Part shown: positions 36,920 to 39,905 of the stretch, piece after piece
How positions within the stretch are numbered: position 1 is the stretch's first letter
Layout: each line of letters begins with the position of its first letter
NCBI GenBank assembly: GCA_913054475.1
Contig: CAJXJF010000011.1
Span: 1 to 39,905, forward strand
Reading direction: 5' to 3'
Length of the DNA stretch: 39,905 nucleotides
Source: an uncultured Nitratifractor sp.
GTDB lineage: Bacteria; Campylobacterota; Campylobacteria; Campylobacterales; Sulfurovaceae
Translations under genes and position numbers: made by a program
Notes under the pieces: model-generated
What the model was told of the DNA's origin: nothing
Database searches by the model: none
The model's input: the letters and a program-made list of their open reading frames with translations, nothing else

Positions 36920-37729
36920 CTATCTCTTTTTCTCTATGAGATATAGCACTTTTTCCATCTCGTTGCCAAATTTGGCGATACTTGCCAAAATACTCTGCAT
37001 ATCATCCTCTCTGAGCATCTTCAGCATATCCTGAAGCAGTGCATGTAGAGATTTCGCTCCTATGGTTCCGCTCAATCCATCCAAATCGACTATGAACTCT
37101 TCGAGTTTTCTTCTATCTCCTTTGTAGAGTATCTCTATCAGCTTGATATACGAGTCGCGATAGTCTCGTACAAACTCGGAGAGAACATAAAGATATAGCT
37201 TCTCATCCCCATTCATATTGGCTATACCCTCTTTCGCGTCGAGTATCTCGATGGCTCTTTGCGCAATGAATATATCGAGTATCTCATATAGATGGCCGGC
37301 TGTCAGGGGTTTGAGGATAAAGGCATTGACACCGCTTTGCGTCATCACCGAACTCTCGGGCATACTCTGCGCATCCGACATAACGACAATCGCCATATCG
37401 CCGAATCTTCTATCCCCTCTTATCTTTTTCGCTATCTCGAGCGTTTTTTGTACACTCTGAGGCAGATCGAAAAGTACGATATCGTAAAACTTGCCAAACT
37501 CCTCTATCTCTTCATACGCCTTTTCGACATCAGGAATGACATCCACCATTATATTTCCATTTTCCAGAATGCTTTTTATCACTCTCACTTCGCTTGCATC
37601 TTTATCTACGAGCAGTATTCTGCTTCCTTGAAATTTTATAAAATCTTCACCTGCAACACTCTCTTTTGGTGTCAAAACACCACTTAGAACCGGCAAAGAC
37701 GACTCCGCTACACCCTCTCCTCTATCCAT
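36920..37729 (-). CDS. receiver protein with a degenerate Hpt domain
   Basis: A protein of 269 residues. Receiver at 36-155 with intact residues: LLVDKDAS (Asp42/Asp44), IVLFDLP (Asp88), VMSDA (Ser118) and LKPLT (Lys140). Residues 165-265 look like a histidine phosphotransfer domain: VLSEFVRDYRDSYIKLIEIL, then IVDLDGLSGTIGAKSLHALL, aligned with HTLKGxxGNIGA of active Hpt domains; the phospho-His is Val214 and the Lys is Asp217. So it cannot pass on phosphate. The pair of receiver proteins (this and the membrane-bound one) is probably co-transcribed. GGGAGGG lies before the ATG at 37729. Partner kinase not in the window. Confidence 0.8.
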   Translation of the reverse strand: MDRGEGVAESSLPVLSGVLTPKESVAGEDFIKFQGSRILLVDKDASEVRVIKSILENGNIMVDVIPDVEKAYEEIEEFGKFYDIVLFDLPQSVQKTLEIAKKIRGDRRFGDMAIVVMSDAQSMPESSVMTQSGVNAFILKPLTAGHLYEILDIFIAQRAIEILDAKEGIANMNGDEKLYLYVLSEFVRDYRDSYIKLIEILYKGDRRKLEEFIVDLDGLSGTIGAKSLHALLQDMLKMLREDDMQSILASIAKFGNEMEKVLYLIEKKR

Positions 37730-37788
37730 GAGATATCCCTCCCTTTGATATAAAAAACTTTTTAAGGCTCAACACTATCACTCTTTTT

Positions 37789-37794
37789 ATTATA
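37789..37794 (-). promoter_or_regulatory. -10 box of the receiver-protein unit
   Basis: TATAAT on the minus strand, 59 nt upstream of the 269-aa receiver gene, in the gap after mscS. No clear -35. Confidence 0.5.
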
Positions 37795-37804
37795 CAATAC
37801 CCAA

Positions 37805-39010
37805 CTACGCTTGCATATCTTTTTTCTCCAAGGTAGCCTTGACTTCGTAGATAGGAATGGCGAGTTCGAGTTCGGACTCTTCGATAATATTCATGATTTT
37901 ACCTATGACATTCTGCTTCACCCCGAGCCACTCCTCCCAGTTTACAGATATCGAAAAGGCATATACCAGTATATTCATCGAATATTTGTCGAGCTCGTCG
38001 AGATAGACCAGCAGTGTCCTTCTGACCCCGTACTTGTCGTCGAGATTGAAAAGGCCATCTTCATATGTCATCTTCATACTCTTGAGATAGGGCAGTTTGT
38101 TTTCGTTGACTATATCGGGATGGCGATGGAGCATCTCGTAGATTTCGTATATGACTCTCTCCACCTCTGCCATATCCTGAGTATATTTGATTCTGATATG
38201 AAACTTGATTCTCCTACCGACCATCCTTCGCGACCAGTTTTTGATATAGTCGTTCACCAGTCTGGAGTTGGGGACGGTGACCATGGCGTTGTCGAAAGTC
38301 CTTATCTTGGTGGAGGAGAGACCCATTTCTGTAACGAAACCCTCCAAATCTCTCGTCTCTATCCAGTCTCCCTGCCTGAAGGCATCTTCACTCACGAGTC
38401 TGATGGAGTCGAAAAAGTTGGTGAGGGTATCTTTGGCACTCAGACCGATGATGGCGCCTCCGATACCCAGAGAGGTCACAAGTGCCGTCAAATCGACTCC
38501 GAGATGCGAGAGTATGAAAATCACCAGAAGTATGGCTATGAAGACTCTCGTTATGTTGAGAAAGAGGTTGAAAAGCTCCATCCTAGCCATTCTCTGCCTC
38601 TTGAGCTTGCTCACGAGTGTGGTATAGAGGAGAAACTTTATCACCTCATAGACAAACCAGAAGAAAAAGAACCAGTATAGAGAGAAAAACAGCGTGTCTA
38701 TCATCTCCTGGACCGTAAAAATCTCTATAGATATCTTCAGCAGTATGACGGAGATAAAGAGTCTCAACGGTCGCATCAGCTTATCTATCCTATAGAAGAG
38801 AAAACGGAAAAACACCTCTCTTCTATGATGATAGAGATAGTGTCGTATCCAGCTGCGTACGGGCTTTCTCATGAACCAATTGAGGACTATGGCCAGCATA
38901 AGTACGAACACGGAGACCAACACTTCGCCAGGTGTGGTATGCACCCCAGCCCATAGCTTCAACACTCTATCCGGCACATTCATATTTATAAACTCAATGA
39001 TTGCATTCAT
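37805..39010 (-). CDS. MscS-family mechanosensitive channel
   Basis: A protein of 401 residues. About four to five membrane helices; the pore-lining helix is the glycine- and alanine-rich ALVTSLGIGGAIIGLSAKDTLTNFF, followed by GDWIETRDLEGFVTEMGLSSTKIRT and VTVPNSRLVNDYIKNWSRR of the beta domain, then an alpha/beta vestibule. In the family these release solutes under osmotic downshock. The gene is monocistronic or leads the receiver pair; a gap of 75 nt follows it. Divergent from the QueD-like gene. Confidence 0.92.
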   Translation of the reverse strand: MNAIIEFINMNVPDRVLKLWAGVHTTPGEVLVSVFVLMLAIVLNWFMRKPVRSWIRHYLYHHRREVFFRFLFYRIDKLMRPLRLFISVILLKISIEIFTVQEMIDTLFFSLYWFFFFWFVYEVIKFLLYTTLVSKLKRQRMARMELFNLFLNITRVFIAILLVIFILSHLGVDLTALVTSLGIGGAIIGLSAKDTLTNFFDSIRLVSEDAFRQGDWIETRDLEGFVTEMGLSSTKIRTFDNAMVTVPNSRLVNDYIKNWSRRMVGRRIKFHIRIKYTQDMAEVERVIYEIYEMLHRHPDIVNENKLPYLKSMKMTYEDGLFNLDDKYGVRRTLLVYLDELDKYSMNILVYAFSISVNWEEWLGVKQNVIGKIMNIIEESELELAIPIYEVKATLEKKDMQA

Positions 39011-39065
39011 ACTACGATTCTATCCAAAAGTGCAGGAGAGTGGAATTAGCGCCTAATCTTTAGTG

Positions 39066-39071
39066 TATAAT
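39066..39071 (+). promoter_or_regulatory. -10 box of the QueD-like gene
   Basis: TATAAT preceded directly by TG, 65 nt before the ATG. I looked for a preQ1 riboswitch in the leader and see none. Confidence 0.5.
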
Positions 39072-39136
39072 CCCGTTAGAGTCCGGAATTTTCGTAACTC
39101 TTCTACGCCAAAGAGATTTTTGAAGGGATATACAGT

Positions 39137-39694
39137 ATGAAGTGGTACATCGACAAATCTTTCGATTTCTGCTACGGCCACAGGGTATGGTCGCAGAAAC
39201 TCGATAGCAAATTCAGCCTCGATTCCTGCCTTGCGTGCAGACATCTGCACGGACATCAGGGCAGGATAGCCATTCATCTCGAGTCGGATACCCTTCAAGA
39301 CGGTATGGTCACCGATTTCAAACATCTCGACTGGTTCAAGGCGTGGCTGGACGCCGTCTTGGACCACAAGTTCATCATAGATAGAAACGATCCTCTCTTT
39401 TTCGACCTTATGAGCCACTTTTGCGACAAAGAGGGAAAGATGGACGAAGCTCTCATGCTCCGACACGAAGAAGGCTACTGGCTCGCCAATCTCTCCATAT
39501 TGCCGCAGAACTCTCCGGATGCACTGCTTGAAAAGTACCAAGGGATAGTGGTGGTGGATTTCGTACCCACGAGCGAAAATCTGACTGCCTGGATAGCGCA
39601 TATAGTTTCGGAAAAAATGAGAGAGTTGAAAGTGAAAGTCAAAGCGGTGGAGTTCTGGGAGACCCCCAAATCTCACTGCAGGGTGGAACTATAA
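39137..39694 (+). CDS. queD: 6-carboxytetrahydropterin synthase-like (QueD/PTPS family)
   Basis: A protein of 185 residues. Zinc ligands: His in FCYGHRVW, and the two His of HLHGH (CRHLHGHQGRI). The active-site Cys is in SCLACRH; later motifs are VTDFKHLDWFKAWLDAVLDHKFI (catalytic Asp-His) and VPTSENLTAWI (substrate-binding Glu region). QueD turns 7,8-dihydroneopterin triphosphate into 6-carboxytetrahydropterin in queuosine synthesis. It is longer than typical QueD (about 120-150): an insert of about 40 residues (residues 82-125, FFDLMSHFCDKEGKMDEAL and MLRHEEGYWLANLS) lies between the DHKFI and PTSEN motifs. No queC, queE or queF in the window. ATG 39137. Confidence 0.85.
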   Translation: MKWYIDKSFDFCYGHRVWSQKLDSKFSLDSCLACRHLHGHQGRIAIHLESDTLQDGMVTDFKHLDWFKAWLDAVLDHKFIIDRNDPLFFDLMSHFCDKEGKMDEALMLRHEEGYWLANLSILPQNSPDALLEKYQGIVVVDFVPTSENLTAWIAHIVSEKMRELKVKVKAVEFWETPKSHCRVEL

Positions 39695-39905
39695 AAAGCC
39701 ACTTGCAATACTTTTTTCTCTCTTTTCCCATACAAGAGACAACCTGCTCGCCGATATCACCGTTTATGCGGAGCTGAAACCTCCGACTCCTTTGGCTTTC
39801 GGACTTCATATCGAGATGGCTAAATCAGACCGATACTGTATATGAGACTCTACCGGCGACTGAAGTCGCCGCCCCATAGAATGCGTCGCCGTTTTGGGGC
39901 CGCGA
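39695..39905. other. intergenic end of window
   Basis: No gene supported. A frame at about 39739-39845 (DNLLADITVYAELKPPTPLA) has no start or family match and may be a remnant. It ends in the palindromic repeat copy. Confidence 0.3.
39855..39875 (+). repeat. dispersed palindromic repeat, copy 3
   Basis: GGCGACTGAAGTCGCC (39855-39870) forms a perfect 7-bp hairpin with a GA loop, continuing to GCCCC. 39896-39905 (GGGGCCGCGA) looks like the start of an inverted copy cut by the window end. Confidence 0.55.

Noticed and set aside
39072-39136. preQ1 riboswitch before the QueD-like gene
   Set aside because: The leader shows no preQ1-type hairpin followed by the A-rich tail and pairing segment.

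Overview
The window looks like chromosomal DNA of a member of Campylobacterota (formerly Epsilonproteobacteria), probably a hydrogen- or sulfur-oxidising chemolithotroph of the Hydrogenimonas/Sulfurimonas/Sulfurovum kind. The basis is the gene content and the character of the proteins: HypA (a [NiFe]-hydrogenase maturation factor), a CcoI/FixI-type copper ATPase, a gNOR-like heme-copper nitric oxide reductase, the PepQ-AroQ pair, and TATAAT-type -10 boxes without clear -35 boxes. The genus cannot be resolved without database searches. Genes are densely packed, often with 4-30 nt overlaps. I see no tRNA, rRNA, insertion sequence or CRISPR array.

Layout. 1-3837 (minus strand): ccoI, hypA, a flavin-reductase-like gene and a broken sirtuin remnant. 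4076-6140: a small lipoprotein with a clear terminator, a solitary glnB (minus), and a class I PPK2 polyphosphate kinase. 6194-10645 (minus): a complete type I secretion system (ABC transporter, HlyD adaptor, TolC channel) whose genes overlap one another. It is divergent from 10708-14668 (plus): gmd and rmd (GDP-D-rhamnose synthesis), a GT4 glycosyltransferase and a secreted LprI-like protein. 14840-22916 (minus): a five-gene, fully overlapping exopolysaccharide operon. 22998-25035 (minus): a DUF1858-type gene, an Xaa-Pro peptidase and aroQ. 25215-27427 (plus): greA, argC and an LpxH-like phosphoesterase. 27441-29525 (minus): a DUF4214 protein and pepD. 30207-33693 (plus): a two-subunit gNOR-like reductase and two small membrane-protein genes. 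33816-39010 (minus): an ABC-F ATPase, a decayed RNase T2 gene, two receiver-domain proteins and an MscS channel. 39137-39694 (plus): a QueD-like enzyme.

The most notable system is the operon at 14840-22916. Its parts match a synthase-dependent polysaccharide machine: an outer-membrane TPR/beta-barrel exporter, a processive GT2 synthase with QxxRW, a one-helix 62-aa partner and a membrane-anchored NodB-type deacetylase. This is a PNAG (Pga)-like layout. The first gene, however, encodes a three-part protein with a degenerate RecA-like domain, a degenerate receiver and a degenerate GGDEF that keeps an I-site RxxD. That is the architecture of BcsE, the cyclic-di-GMP receptor of enterobacterial cellulose synthesis. 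A BcsE-like receptor heading a Pga-like operon is, as far as I know, not a described arrangement.

Other points of interest are: a nitric oxide reductase-like subunit I in which the first active-site metal His is Asp, paired with a subunit II that has lost its CuA ligands; a receiver protein with a pseudo-Hpt domain; two pseudogenes (sirtuin, RNase T2) identifiable only by reading through stops and frameshifts; and a short palindromic repeat (core GGCGACTGAAGTC) at both ends of the window and once near 3.9 kb.
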